From Oscillospiraceae bacterium (lineage in GTDB: Bacteria > Bacillota > Clostridia > Oscillospirales > Oscillospiraceae): DNA of 64,000 nt. Shown one piece after another: positions 16,858 to 26,951 of this stretch (position 1 is its first letter; each line of letters begins with the position of its first letter). The position numbers and the translations under genes are program-made. Below the pieces are notes generated by a model, which saw only the letters and a program-made list of their open reading frames with translations, searched no databases and was not told where the DNA came from. Location: contig CADAUZ010000002.1 of NCBI GenBank assembly GCA_902791215.1, positions 1 through 64,000 on the forward strand, read 5' to 3'.

Positions 16858-17694
16858 TCAGCGCGTTTTCCGGTATTCCCGGGGAGTCATGCTGTATTTC
16901 TTTTTAAAAACGTCCTTGAAGTAGTTGCTGTCGGAAAAGCCGTTTCTGAGGGCGATGTCCGTGACACTGTCATCGGTGGACAAAAGCTCAAAGGCGGCGT
17001 TGCGAAGGCGGATGAAGACCAGGTAATCGTGTACGCCGATCCCCGCCGCCTCACGGAATTTGCGGCTGAGGTAGTTGGGGCTGAAGCCCGCGGCGGCGGC
17101 GATGTCGCCGGAGCTGATGGGCTGGCGGAAATGCTCGTTGATGAAGCGGGCGGCCTGCAGGACCTGCCGGTCGGTGGTATGGATGCTGGCGGGACTCTCT
17201 GCGAGATACACGCACACCCGGCTGCACTGCAGCAGCAGCTCCCGCAGCCGGAGCCTGAGCATCAGGGGCGAGCGCTCGTCAAAGCTCTCCTCCTCGGCGG
17301 ACATGCGGGCAATGAGTCCGGCAAGCTCCCGACGGCAGGCGGAGGGCGCCTGGAAGACCCGCAGCTGGGAGAAAAAGTCCTTTTCCCCCGGCAGGAAAGA
17401 CAGAAGCTCCTCCCCCAGATCCTCATAGCGGAAGTAGATCCCGCAGCGCAGGCAGGAGCCGAAGAGATAACGCGTGTAATGGAACATGTGGGGCGGAATC
17501 AGCAGAAAATCCCCGTCATGCAGATCGTACATCGTGTCCTCAATAAAGAAGCGGCAGGAGCCGTGTTCGATGTATGACAGCTCATAATAGGGGTGACAGT
17601 GATGCGAGCCCATCAGATAGCCCGCGTCCCTGGTGCGCCGGTCCACGTGGACACGGGTGATCTCACTGGTGCTTGTGCGAATTTCGTTTTTCAT
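16858..17694 (-). CDS. AraC-family transcription regulator with cupin sensor
   Basis: The start MKNEIRTST at 17694 has a GGAGG site six bases upstream. The N-terminal half is a cupin-type sensor (HHCHPYYELSYIEHGSC, DGDFLLIPPHMFHY). The C-terminal 100 residues hold two helix-turn-helix motifs: ISSGDIAAAAGFSPNYLSRKF and VTDIALRNGFSDSNYFKDVFKK, ending with MTPREYRKTR. Such proteins usually sense a sugar or metabolite and activate nearby genes. It is divergent from the TIM-barrel isomerase gene at 17939 and upstream of the MATE gene, so either could be its target. Confidence 0.9.
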   Translation of the reverse strand: MKNEIRTSTSEITRVHVDRRTRDAGYLMGSHHCHPYYELSYIEHGSCRFFIEDTMYDLHDGDFLLIPPHMFHYTRYLFGSCLRCGIYFRYEDLGEELLSFLPGEKDFFSQLRVFQAPSACRRELAGLIARMSAEEESFDERSPLMLRLRLRELLLQCSRVCVYLAESPASIHTTDRQVLQAARFINEHFRQPISSGDIAAAAGFSPNYLSRKFREAAGIGVHDYLVFIRLRNAAFELLSTDDSVTDIALRNGFSDSNYFKDVFKKKYSMTPREYRKTR

Positions 17695-17827
17695 CTTCTG
17701 CCTCCGTAATCCTGCTCCGACTAGTTCAACCCAACACAAAACCGGGGAAAGTTTCCCACCGGTGTATAGTCTGTACTGTTGGAAAAACTGTAAAAAAATT
17801 AAAACTGTCGTGAATTATCTGTAGTAG

Positions 17828-17855
17828 TTGCAGCTTAAAAATTGTAAACTATACA
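17828..17855 (+). promoter_or_regulatory. Possible promoter of the TIM-barrel isomerase gene
   Basis: TTGCAG is followed after 16 bases by TATACA in the AT-rich gap between the AraC regulator and the isomerase gene. A second TTGACA at 17874 lacks a good -10 box. Confidence 0.4.
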
Positions 17856-17938
17856 AAAAAGAACGGACTGTAGTTGACATAAAATTATAACAAAATGACG
17901 AAAAATTTCACAGAATATGCAAGGGGAGAGACTGAAAT

Positions 17939-18793
17939 ATGCAGCTTGGTATTCGTCTCCACGATGTGAACGCGTCGCTGCCGGAATCGGAGCAGACGCT
18001 TGAAAAGCGCGCGCAGAAGGCACGGGAAGAAGGATTTTCCTGCGTGCACCTGGCACTTTCCAAATGCATTCCCGGCTTCACCTTCGATAACGCTGCCCTG
18101 ACCGAAGGGCTGGCAGCGCATGTGCGCCGTGTGTTTCAGCGTGAACAGCTGGATGTGGCGGTGCTGGGCTGCTATCTGAACCTGGCCCACCCGGACCCGC
18201 AGAAGGTGAAGGAGTTTCAGACCCGCTATTTCGGGAGCCTGCGCGTCGCCTCCCAGGCCGGGATCGGTATGGTCGGCACGGAGACCGGCGCACCCAACGC
18301 CGCTTATAAGCTTGACGCCAACACCCACAGCGCCGAGGCGCTGCGCACCTTCATGTGGAATCTGGAGCCGGTGGTTGAGTGTGCAGAGAAATTCGGCGCG
18401 ATCATCGCCGTTGAGCCGGTGTGGAACCACATCGTCTATGACGCGGACCGGGCAATGATCGTGCTGCGCGGGATGAAGAGCCCCAATCTGCGCATCATCT
18501 TTGACCCGGTGAACCTGCTGGCCTTGGAGAATCTGGACCATAGAGATACGGTTCTGGGAGACGCGATGGATCTTCTTTGCGATGATATTGCCATGGTGCA
18601 TCTCAAGGACTATGTGTGCTCCGACGGCAAGCTTGTCAGCGTCGCCGCCGGGACGGGTGAGATGGACTACACGGAGATCATGCGTTTCTTAAAGGCCAGA
18701 AAGCCCTTTATCCAGGCGAGCCTGGAAAACACCAGCAACGACAATGCCGTGCAGGCGAGGGAGTTTCTCGAGAACGCTTACGCCTCCGCCTGA
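17939..18793 (+). CDS. Sugar phosphate isomerase/epimerase-like TIM-barrel protein
   Basis: The 284-residue protein belongs to the xylose isomerase-like TIM-barrel group (AP endonuclease 2 superfamily). Visible metal-site strands include IIAVEPVWNHIVYD, LRIIFDPVNLL and MVHLKDYVCSDGK, with Glu, Asp and His residues at the positions used for divalent metal binding, and a final FIQASLENTS strand. Members isomerise or epimerise keto-sugars or inositol derivatives. The substrate is not evident, but the gene opens a pectin-related region, so a uronate or keto-sugar role is plausible. Its 3' end overlaps the convergent pectin esterase gene by 16 bases. Confidence 0.8.
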   Translation: MQLGIRLHDVNASLPESEQTLEKRAQKAREEGFSCVHLALSKCIPGFTFDNAALTEGLAAHVRRVFQREQLDVAVLGCYLNLAHPDPQKVKEFQTRYFGSLRVASQAGIGMVGTETGAPNAAYKLDANTHSAEALRTFMWNLEPVVECAEKFGAIIAVEPVWNHIVYDADRAMIVLRGMKSPNLRIIFDPVNLLALENLDHRDTVLGDAMDLLCDDIAMVHLKDYVCSDGKLVSVAAGTGEMDYTEIMRFLKARKPFIQASLENTSNDNAVQAREFLENAYASA

Positions 18794-19650
18794 GGGTTGC
18801 ACCAGTTGACGCGGCCCGGGACTGTCGGGGTTTCAAAGAACCGGGCTGTTTTGTCGCGCCCGCTGTCCCGCCAGGGATTAAAGCCCTCGGCACGGATGTG
18901 CCGGTCATAGCGACAGTCCTCAAAGCGGCACAGGCCGTAATCCCGCCAGGGCCGGGCGAGAAAGATCGTCCCGTCCGCCACACCGGCCTCGCGCGTGAAG
19001 TCACAGCGGCGGAAGGTGAAGCCCTCCGTCTGGGAGAGGGAATGGGCGGGAGCCGCCACATACCCGTGATCGCGCCCGTCGAAGACGGAGACGATCTCAC
19101 AGTCTTCAAAGAACGCGGCGCCGCAGCCGAAGATGAAATCGACCGAGCCCTCGATCCGGCAGCGCCGGAAACTCTGGGAGAGCAGACGGTCAGCACGCAG
19201 CTCGTCCGGCAGAAAACCGTCGTAGCGCTCGATGAGATCCGGCGGCAGCGGCCCGAGAAACAGCGTGTCCTGCGTGGAGCGGAGCGTGCAGTCGGTCATC
19301 GAGAAACGGTCCCCGTAAACGCTCAGCGCCACCTCCTGGCCTTTGATGCCGGGGTCCAGCGCGTCGTTGACAACAGAGAGATTTCGCATCTCAACATCGT
19401 CGGCACACACGGCCAGCGTCCAGGTGCGGAAAGTGTTGTACTCGCGCCCCTGACTGTCAAGCTTTTTGGCGTAATCGCCCCAGAGAAGCACGGTATTCTC
19501 CGCGCCCTCGCCCTCAAGCCGGAGACCCGGCGTTCTAAGCATGAGCTTCTGCCGGTACACACCGTCCTCAAAACAGATATGTGACCCGGGCTCCGCGCGG
19601 TCAAGCACCGCCTGCACGTCGTCCCCGGGACGGACAAGATATTCTCTCAT
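18778..19650 (-). CDS. Pectin methylesterase (carbohydrate esterase family 8), without signal peptide
   Basis: The start MREYLVRPGDDVQAV at 19650 has AGGAG eight bases upstream. The 290-residue right-handed beta-helix enzyme shows the family 8 motifs: CTLRSTQDTLF (transition-state Gln and first Asp), IEGSVDFIFGCGAAFF (nucleophile Asp), and ARPWRDYG near the C-terminus (the usual RPW Arg and Trp). It removes methyl groups from homogalacturonan, allowing hydrolases or lyases to act. No signal peptide is visible, so it should act in the cytoplasm on imported oligosaccharides. It is divergent from the transporter operon. Confidence 0.92.
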   Translation of the reverse strand: MREYLVRPGDDVQAVLDRAEPGSHICFEDGVYRQKLMLRTPGLRLEGEGAENTVLLWGDYAKKLDSQGREYNTFRTWTLAVCADDVEMRNLSVVNDALDPGIKGQEVALSVYGDRFSMTDCTLRSTQDTLFLGPLPPDLIERYDGFLPDELRADRLLSQSFRRCRIEGSVDFIFGCGAAFFEDCEIVSVFDGRDHGYVAAPAHSLSQTEGFTFRRCDFTREAGVADGTIFLARPWRDYGLCRFEDCRYDRHIRAEGFNPWRDSGRDKTARFFETPTVPGRVNWCNPQAEA

Positions 19651-19881
19651 AAGGATTGCTCCTACTATTATAATTATACGCCGACTTTCAAAAATCGGGT
19701 TGTGCCGATTATAGCACGCAAAATCGAGACGGCAACGAGTTTTGAAAAACGCACCCGTTTTAACCATACAACAACTCCCGTTTAGACATGTCGAAGGCGG
19801 AGAAAAACTGTTAAAATGGCTTTGAAATATCGAATCGGCTCTATCTAATACGGAAAAAACAAACTACAGGATACAGATGAC

Positions 19882-20463
19882 ATGAAGCGTCAGTTCAGCT
19901 TTCAACAATATCGCGCCATCGATCTTGCCATGTTTGCGGCGCTTCTGTGCATTACGGAGACCATGATCGTGAAGGCCGCGACCTGGTGGTTTCCCGATCA
20001 GCTCTATACCGTGTCCGTCGTCGGGGCGGTCACGGCCATTGTACTCATGCGCTGGGGCCCCTGGGCTGCTATCCACGCGGTGCTGGGCGGCGCGGTTTTC
20101 TGCCTTGCCTCCCACGGCAGCGCAAAGCAGCTTTTGATCTACTGCGCGGGCAATCTCTTTTCTCTCGCCATGCTCCTGCCCCTCAAATACCTGGGCGGGG
20201 AGCGCATTCGCCTTGACCCGTTTCTGAGCGTGCTGTTCGGTGTGTGCACGCTGCTGCTGATGCAGCTCGGCCGCGCGCTCGTCGCCTTCGTCCTGGGGAC
20301 GGAGTTTCAGACCTGTCTCGGCTTCTTTACAACGGATGCACTTTCCCTCCTGTTCACCGGACTGATCCTCTGGGTCGCCCGGCGGCTGGACGGAATCTTT
20401 GAAAATCAAAGGCATTATCTTCTGCGAATCCACAACACGGAAGAGGAAAAAGGAGGATTTTGA
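19882..20463 (+). CDS. Small multi-spanning membrane protein at the head of the importer operon
   Basis: I do not recognise this 193-residue protein. It has about five hydrophobic segments (for example IDLAMFAALLCITETMIV, VSVVGAVTAIVLM, AVLGGAVFCLAS) and a charged C-terminal tail. The layout, including an early LAMFAALLCIT helix and small-residue-rich loops, resembles ECF transporter S components, but no ECF ATPase or T component is nearby. Its TGA overlaps the ATG of the first permease gene (TGATG), so it is co-translated with the ABC importer. Role unknown. Confidence 0.7.
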   Translation: MKRQFSFQQYRAIDLAMFAALLCITETMIVKAATWWFPDQLYTVSVVGAVTAIVLMRWGPWAAIHAVLGGAVFCLASHGSAKQLLIYCAGNLFSLAMLLPLKYLGGERIRLDPFLSVLFGVCTLLLMQLGRALVAFVLGTEFQTCLGFFTTDALSLLFTGLILWVARRLDGIFENQRHYLLRIHNTEEEKGGF

Positions 20464-21515
20464 TGAAATCAAAAGCAGCAGATTTTCTCATCTACGACGA
20501 AGCCTCGGGCTTATACCGTGAAAGCCCGGAGCAAGCCGTCCGCGACGACGTGGAAAAACACTACTGGCTACACGTCGGGCGTTCGATCCTCAAGGATTGG
20601 CGGCTGTATCTCATGCTGATCCCCATGCTCCTGGTATTTCTGTTCTGGCGCTACTTCCCCATGTATGAGCTGCTTGGCTGCTTCAAGGTCTCGGACGAGG
20701 TTCTTCCCGTATCCCAGCAGCTGTTCTCCGGCTTCTCGTACTTCAAGCGTCTGCTCGTCGGCGGCGACGATCTGTCCGCCGAGTTCTGGCGCGCCATGCG
20801 CAACACCTTTATCCTCAGCTTCTACGGTCTGTGCTTCGGTTTCCCGATGCCCATCATCCTGGCCCTGTTCTTCAACGAGATCAAGTCCAACATCGCCCGA
20901 AGCGTCTATCAGGTCCTGACCTACCTGCCGAAATTCATGTCCACGGTCGTTATGACCTCTCTGGTCGTGATGCTTGTCAAGCAGGGCTCCCTGACAAGCG
21001 GCATGGGCATCGTGTCCCAGGTCCTTGCAAAGCTCGGCTGGATCTCGCAGGACGTGGCAAAGTCCGGTATGCTCAATAATCCCCAGTTCTTCCGCCCCAT
21101 CTACATCATCTCCGGTATCTGGGAGAGCGCGGGCTATGACAGCATCGTCTTCTTTGCCGCCATCATCGCTATCTCGCCCACCAGCTACGAGGCCGCCCAG
21201 ATCGACGGTGCCGGCAAATGGGCCCAGATGCGCTACGTGGTTCTGCCCAGCATCCTGTCCACCATCGTCATCATGCTCATCACCCGTATCGGCTCCCTGC
21301 TGAACATCGGCTATGAGAAGGTGCTGCTGCTGTACAACACCAACACCTATGTCACTGCCGACGTGGTTTCCACCTTTGCCCAGCGCTACGGCCTTGCCGG
21401 CGCTGCCAAGGGCATCGCCTCCGCCGCCGAGATGATGAACAACGTGGTCGGCATGCTGCTCGTCATCGGCGCCAACACCATCGCACGCAAGGCGTCGGAT
21501 GTTTCGCTCTACTAA
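20463..21515 (+). CDS. ABC sugar transporter permease, LplB type
   Basis: The ATG at 20463 overlaps the preceding stop codon and has AGGAGG ahead. The protein has a cytoplasmic N-terminus of about 45 residues, then six membrane helices, and the EAA loop SYEAAQIDGAGKWAQMRYVVLP (first half EAAQIDGAG) that docks the ATPase. LplB-type permeases pair with LplC/YtcP for oligosaccharides, including rhamnogalacturonan and homogalacturonan fragments in Bacillus. The next gene is the partner permease, 15 bases downstream. Confidence 0.93.
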   Translation: MKSKAADFLIYDEASGLYRESPEQAVRDDVEKHYWLHVGRSILKDWRLYLMLIPMLLVFLFWRYFPMYELLGCFKVSDEVLPVSQQLFSGFSYFKRLLVGGDDLSAEFWRAMRNTFILSFYGLCFGFPMPIILALFFNEIKSNIARSVYQVLTYLPKFMSTVVMTSLVVMLVKQGSLTSGMGIVSQVLAKLGWISQDVAKSGMLNNPQFFRPIYIISGIWESAGYDSIVFFAAIIAISPTSYEAAQIDGAGKWAQMRYVVLPSILSTIVIMLITRIGSLLNIGYEKVLLLYNTNTYVTADVVSTFAQRYGLAGAAKGIASAAEMMNNVVGMLLVIGANTIARKASDVSLY

Positions 21516-21530
21516 AAGGAGGAGACAGCG

Positions 21531-22421
21531 ATGAAAAGAAAACTTGAAGCTTCCGAGCTGATCTTTAAGATCATCAGCTACACGCTGCTCACCATTTTCG
21601 CCCTCGCGTGCCTCTATCCCTTCGTGTACGCGATCTCCGCCGCCATCAGCGGCCGCACCGCCGTTGACTACGGACAGATCGTCCTCTTCCCGAAGGACAT
21701 CCAGTTCGACGCCTTCAGGCGCATGTTCAGCGACAACATGTTCTGGAATGCCTACTCGAACACCCTGTTCATCACCTTCTACGGCACGATCTGGGCGCTG
21801 TTCTACTCCATCCTCGGCGCTTACGCGCTGTCCAAGAAGCGTCTGCTGTTCCGCAAATTCTTCAACTTCTTCCTCGTGTTCACCATGTGGTTTGCAGCCG
21901 GTATCGTACCGCAGTACCTGAACTATCTGGACACCAAGCAGGTCTTCAACGCCGTCGGCATTACGGACGACAAGTGGCTTGTCGTTATCGCGATGGGCAT
22001 GGCCGCCATGAACATCATCCTCCTGCGCAACGCCTTTGAAGGCGTGCCCAGCGAGATCGAGGAGGCCGCCATCGTTGACGGCGCCAGTGAGTTCCAGGTG
22101 CTGACCAAGGTGTACCTGCCCATGTGCAAATCCACCATCGCCACCGTCGCCCTGTTCTTCGGCATCTCCCGTTGGAACGGCTACTTCTGGGCCCGCCAGA
22201 TGATCTCCAACTCCAACGAGCACCCACTGCAGGTCTTCATCCGTCTGAGACTGGAGGAGTTCACCGACGCCGAGGCCATGGCCGGCTGGAACCAGCCCTA
22301 CGCCTCCGACTCCGTCATCTACGCGCTGATCGTCTGCTCCATCGTTCCCATTCTTATCATCTACCCCTTCATCCAGAAGTACTTCGCCAAGGGCACCAAC
22401 GTCGGCGGCGTGAAGGAGTAA
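21531..22421 (+). CDS. ABC sugar transporter permease, LplC/YtcP type
   Basis: This 296-residue inner-membrane protein has six predicted helices and the second EAA loop EIEEAAIVDGASEFQVLTKV followed by a conserved LP. The N-terminus LEASELIFKIISYTLLTIFALACL and the extracellular YDFP-type region are typical of the LplC/YtcP subgroup of carbohydrate uptake family 1. It forms the membrane pore together with the protein encoded at 20463-21515. A GGAGGAGAC site precedes the ATG. Confidence 0.93.
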   Translation: MKRKLEASELIFKIISYTLLTIFALACLYPFVYAISAAISGRTAVDYGQIVLFPKDIQFDAFRRMFSDNMFWNAYSNTLFITFYGTIWALFYSILGAYALSKKRLLFRKFFNFFLVFTMWFAAGIVPQYLNYLDTKQVFNAVGITDDKWLVVIAMGMAAMNIILLRNAFEGVPSEIEEAAIVDGASEFQVLTKVYLPMCKSTIATVALFFGISRWNGYFWARQMISNSNEHPLQVFIRLRLEEFTDAEAMAGWNQPYASDSVIYALIVCSIVPILIIYPFIQKYFAKGTNVGGVKE

Positions 22422-22484
22422 TTCCCTGTGAACACACCGGTAGTCCGGTATTGAATAAGTGAATTAATTTATAGGAGGATTTCA

Positions 22485-24680
22485 ATGAAAAACACCAGCA
22501 AAATCATAGCCCTTCTGCTTGTTGTCGCCATGATGACGACCGTGATGGCAGGATGCGGCAAGAAGATCGATGTTGACCAGTATCAGGCTCCGGCAGCCAC
22601 CCAGGCTCCCGCCGCTCCCGCAGCCGAAGCCCCCGCAGCCGAGGCTCCCGCCGAGGCCGCTGCCCCCGCTGAGCTGAGCTATGCCGACGGCACCGTGCTG
22701 CGCATGGCCACCGGCTACAACTCCACCAAGACCGGCCTGAGCATGGATGCTGAGGTCGCGGGCGAGGGTGTTACCCTGGCCGACGGTGTGACCTACCACG
22801 CCGGCGACCTCAAGCCCACCTGGGTCGAGGTCGAGAAGCAGCTCAACATTAAGATCGAAGACAAGTATCAGGGCAACAGCGCTGCCAACGAGTTCGACTA
22901 CTGGAAAGAGCGCATGGGCGATGTTGACCTCGTCTCCGGCACCGCTGCCAAGCTCACCGAGTACGGCGAGCAGGGCGTTGTTGTGAACATCGGCGACTAC
23001 CTTGACCAGATGCCCAACTTCAAGGCCTATCTCGAGGCCAACCCCATCGTCCGCCTCTCCATCACCGGCAACACCACCACCGGCGCCATCTATTTCAGCC
23101 CCTACTTCGACGGTGTCAACGATATCGAGCGTATGCCCCTGATGCGCGTTGACATGGTCCAGAAGCTCCTCGACGGCGAGGGCGAGTTCACTGCCGACAA
23201 GTGCAACAACACCGCCGCTCCCGTGTACGAGCCCTACATGCCCACCTCCGGCAAGGTCGAGATCGACGTTGTCAAGCTCGACGGTTCCGCTGTCGAGACC
23301 ATCACCAAGGACTATGACGCTGCCGGCAACATCGTCGCCAAGATGAACGAGGCCGGTTCCATCGACGGCGTGACCGCTGTCAACATGCTCCGCGAGTACA
23401 TCGACAAGGCCTACAACGGCTACTACGGCACCGAGCGCTCCAACCTCTTCGTCGGCCAGAACGCCGCATGGGACGCTGACGAGCTCGTCGCGCTGCTCCG
23501 CTGCGTCGTCGCCAACCCCCAGACTCTCAACGGCACCGACACCATCCAGGGCATCTTCTCCCGTGAGGACGACAACAACCAGCGCCGCGTCGATATGATG
23601 CGCTTTGCCGGTCACCTCTTCGGCATCCGCGGCCTCGAGTCCCGCCAGGATTACCTCTACTTCGATGTCGACGGCAGCCTGAAGGACGCCCGTCAGAATC
23701 CCGAGTCCTACAAGGCCATGGAGCGCATGAACGCCATCGCCAAGGAAGGCCTCATCTCCGTCAACTTCATGAACACCGCCGACGGCAAGACCAAGCAGTA
23801 CCTGGAGAACGACTCCGGCTTCATGCACTATGACTACAACCAGACCCAGACCCTTTACAACGATCCTTCCCAGAACGTCTTCGATGAAGGCGAGAAGTAC
23901 ATGGCCGTTATGGTTCCTGTCGCCTGCTGGCAGGACGGCACCGAGGGCGGCCACTACATGCGCTTCACCGAGTCCTGGCGTTCCGTCAAGACCGACGGCT
24001 GGGGCATCAGCTCCGCCGGTGTCAAGGGCAACGATGACAAGCTGCATGCAGCCCTCAAGCTCATCGACTTTGCGTATTCTCCCAAGGGCATGATCCTCAT
24101 GAGCTACGGCCCCGATGCCTTCATCAAGACCAATGCCGACGGCAGCTACGTCACCTTCCTCTTCAACGGCACCGAGATGCCTGAGATCGCCGACGCCACC
24201 CGCGCAGAGCTGTGGGAGAAGGCCAGCGGCAACTACACCAACTACGCCCGCCAGTACCTGGGCTCCACCCTGAGCTTTGCAAAGAGCCAGGCCTTTGAAT
24301 TCCAGTGCACCACCGATGTGGGCCGCGAAGGCGCAGGCTACATCTCCAACGCCATCGCTCTCGGCACCATCAAGCACCCCGAGCTCGCTGTCACTGAGAA
24401 CCCCTGGTACATGTCCGTCCCGACCGTTCTGCCCACCACCAAGGCCGAGAACGACATGATCAACACCTACACCCAGCTCACCGCCAACGGCAGATATTCC
24501 CAGAACAAGGGCGGCGAGAACCTCTTCGTCAATGAGATCGTCGCAGGCTATGCCGAGGAAGGCATGGGCAATGCCGACGCTTCCGCCGCGAAGGTCGCCG
24601 ACGAATGGGGCGGCAAGCAGTACCTGGCGCTCAAGACCGACGCCTGGAACCGTCTGCTCAGCTACTACAACGCCAAGTGA
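22485..24680 (+). CDS. Extracellular oligosaccharide-binding lipoprotein of the ABC importer
   Basis: The signal peptide ends in the lipobox VMAGC (Cys24), followed by a Pro/Ala/Glu-rich spacer (about 30-62). The mature region resembles LplA-type family 1 solute-binding proteins: PTWVEVEKQLNIKIED, DVDLVSGTAAKL, and a C-terminal half with aromatic residues suited to sugar stacking. At 731 residues it is much longer than LplA (about 500); an extra segment near 260-400 (SIDGVTAVNMLREY, LRCVVANPQTLNG) may be an insertion. It should capture pectin-derived oligosaccharides for the two permeases upstream. Codon use is strongly biased, as for an abundant protein. Confidence 0.92.
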   Translation: MKNTSKIIALLLVVAMMTTVMAGCGKKIDVDQYQAPAATQAPAAPAAEAPAAEAPAEAAAPAELSYADGTVLRMATGYNSTKTGLSMDAEVAGEGVTLADGVTYHAGDLKPTWVEVEKQLNIKIEDKYQGNSAANEFDYWKERMGDVDLVSGTAAKLTEYGEQGVVVNIGDYLDQMPNFKAYLEANPIVRLSITGNTTTGAIYFSPYFDGVNDIERMPLMRVDMVQKLLDGEGEFTADKCNNTAAPVYEPYMPTSGKVEIDVVKLDGSAVETITKDYDAAGNIVAKMNEAGSIDGVTAVNMLREYIDKAYNGYYGTERSNLFVGQNAAWDADELVALLRCVVANPQTLNGTDTIQGIFSREDDNNQRRVDMMRFAGHLFGIRGLESRQDYLYFDVDGSLKDARQNPESYKAMERMNAIAKEGLISVNFMNTADGKTKQYLENDSGFMHYDYNQTQTLYNDPSQNVFDEGEKYMAVMVPVACWQDGTEGGHYMRFTESWRSVKTDGWGISSAGVKGNDDKLHAALKLIDFAYSPKGMILMSYGPDAFIKTNADGSYVTFLFNGTEMPEIADATRAELWEKASGNYTNYARQYLGSTLSFAKSQAFEFQCTTDVGREGAGYISNAIALGTIKHPELAVTENPWYMSVPTVLPTTKAENDMINTYTQLTANGRYSQNKGGENLFVNEIVAGYAEEGMGNADASAAKVADEWGGKQYLALKTDAWNRLLSYYNAK

Positions 24681-24729
24681 TCGGGATATCCCACGATCAC
24701 AAGTGAACGCAGATTCTCACGGCCGCATC

Positions 24730-24758
24730 GTCTTACAGGGGCTCGCCCCCTGTAAGAC
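24730..24758 (+). promoter_or_regulatory. Stem-loop after the binding-protein gene
   Basis: A perfect 12-base stem GTCTTACAGGGG/CCCCTGTAAGAC with a five-base loop lies between the binding-protein gene and the next membrane gene. It lacks a T-tract, so it more likely protects the upstream mRNA and sets the high ratio of binding protein to downstream products. Confidence 0.6.
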
Positions 24759-24785
24759 GGCGCGAGCCGAAGCGGGGAGGCTAAC

Positions 24786-25376
24786 ATGTATAAGAAACAG
24801 TTAACACTGCAAAAGATCCTTTGCTTTCTGGCGCTTGTCTCAAGCGTGGTGATTTTCCTGTACGCGCTTGGCATCATGACCGATCTCTATGATACGTTGT
24901 ACTCGACAATGCGCAATCCCGCGGATCTGACCCAGACCGACGTCGCCGGTTCCATTGTCTATTACAACATGCAGGGCTGGAACGCTTATTTCCTGCACTG
25001 GTCCATTGCCCTGATCCTGCTGGCTTGCCTGCTGTTCATCACGAACACGCATATCCGCCGCAGATATTACATCGGCAACTATATCTCCATCGGCGCCTTT
25101 GCCGCGGCAAACATCTACCTGGCCGTGGATGCCCACAGATACATCCAGCTGTTCAAGTACCGTTTCATGCAGGTCGACTTCGCCGCACTGATGGAGCATG
25201 CCAATCTGTGGAAGACCTACTACACGGAATCCACCTTCTGGTTTGACGTGCATTATCCGATCTTTGCCCTGTCGATCCTAGTGTCCCTGGGCCTGGTCTT
25301 CTGCGCGATCTGGAAGGTACAGCTGATGAAGGAAGAGAAACAGCTCATCGCAGCTGGGAAGGGAGCGAAGGCATGA
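24786..25376 (+). CDS. Four-helix membrane protein, importer-associated (unknown family)
   Basis: I do not recognise this 196-residue protein. It has about four membrane helices: ILCFLALVSSVVIFLYALG at the N-terminus, HWSIALILLACLLFIT, IGNYISIGAFAAANIYLAV, and IFALSILVSLGLVFCAIW near the C-terminus. A roughly 50-residue extracytoplasmic loop between the first two helices holds NPADLTQTDVAGSIVYYN. A cytoplasmic charged tail (KVQLMKEEKQL) follows. It overlaps the next gene by four bases (ATGA). Its strict placement between the binding protein and the ATPase suggests a role with the importer. Confidence 0.75.
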   Translation: MYKKQLTLQKILCFLALVSSVVIFLYALGIMTDLYDTLYSTMRNPADLTQTDVAGSIVYYNMQGWNAYFLHWSIALILLACLLFITNTHIRRRYYIGNYISIGAFAAANIYLAVDAHRYIQLFKYRFMQVDFAALMEHANLWKTYYTESTFWFDVHYPIFALSILVSLGLVFCAIWKVQLMKEEKQLIAAGKGAKA

Positions 25377-25858
25377 ACGACGAAAAAACGATCCGGCTTG
25401 ACCGCATGCGCTACACCAAGAACACGCTCGCTTCCACGCTCGCCATCGTGTCCATCCTCTTTGACGTGTTCTTCTTTATCAGCATCTACGAATCCAATGT
25501 GGCATCCTGGTACTACAATATTTTGATCGGCGCTTCGATCCTGTATAACCTGATTTTCCTCCTGGCGGCCTTCCTGTGCTCCGAGGGCATCAAGAACTAC
25601 AAGATCGGCTATGCCTATTTCATGGCAGTGCTCGGCATCGGGCAGATCATCCGTATCTTCATCTATCCCGTGCGTGCGCACAACGCGACCGTCACCATCC
25701 AGGAGAAGGCTGTCACCGTCATGGGCGGCGCACAATTCACCCGCTGCGTCCTGTACCTGGTCATCTCGGCAGCCTGCCTTTTCGCTGGCGCCTATGTCGG
25801 CATGACCCGTTCCAAGCAGCTCAAGGCGCACCTTGCGTCCCTTGGCGTGGCCGCATAA
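25373..25858 (+). CDS. Four-helix membrane protein, importer-associated (unknown family)
   Basis: The 161-residue product has four hydrophobic segments: TLAIVSILFDVFFFISIY, ILIGASILYNLIFLLAAFL, YAYFMAVLGIGQIIRIFIY, and CVLYLVISAACLFAGAYVG, with a short basic C-terminus. It begins by an ATGA overlap with the preceding membrane gene and ends 16 bases before the ATPase gene. No catalytic or binding motif is visible. It may form a hetero-complex with its neighbours, but this is inference from coupling only. Confidence 0.75.
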   Translation: MNDEKTIRLDRMRYTKNTLASTLAIVSILFDVFFFISIYESNVASWYYNILIGASILYNLIFLLAAFLCSEGIKNYKIGYAYFMAVLGIGQIIRIFIYPVRAHNATVTIQEKAVTVMGGAQFTRCVLYLVISAACLFAGAYVGMTRSKQLKAHLASLGVAA

Positions 25859-25874
25859 AGGAGGGGAAGAACGT

Positions 25875-26947
<1,073 letters not shown>

Positions 26948-26951
<4 letters not shown>

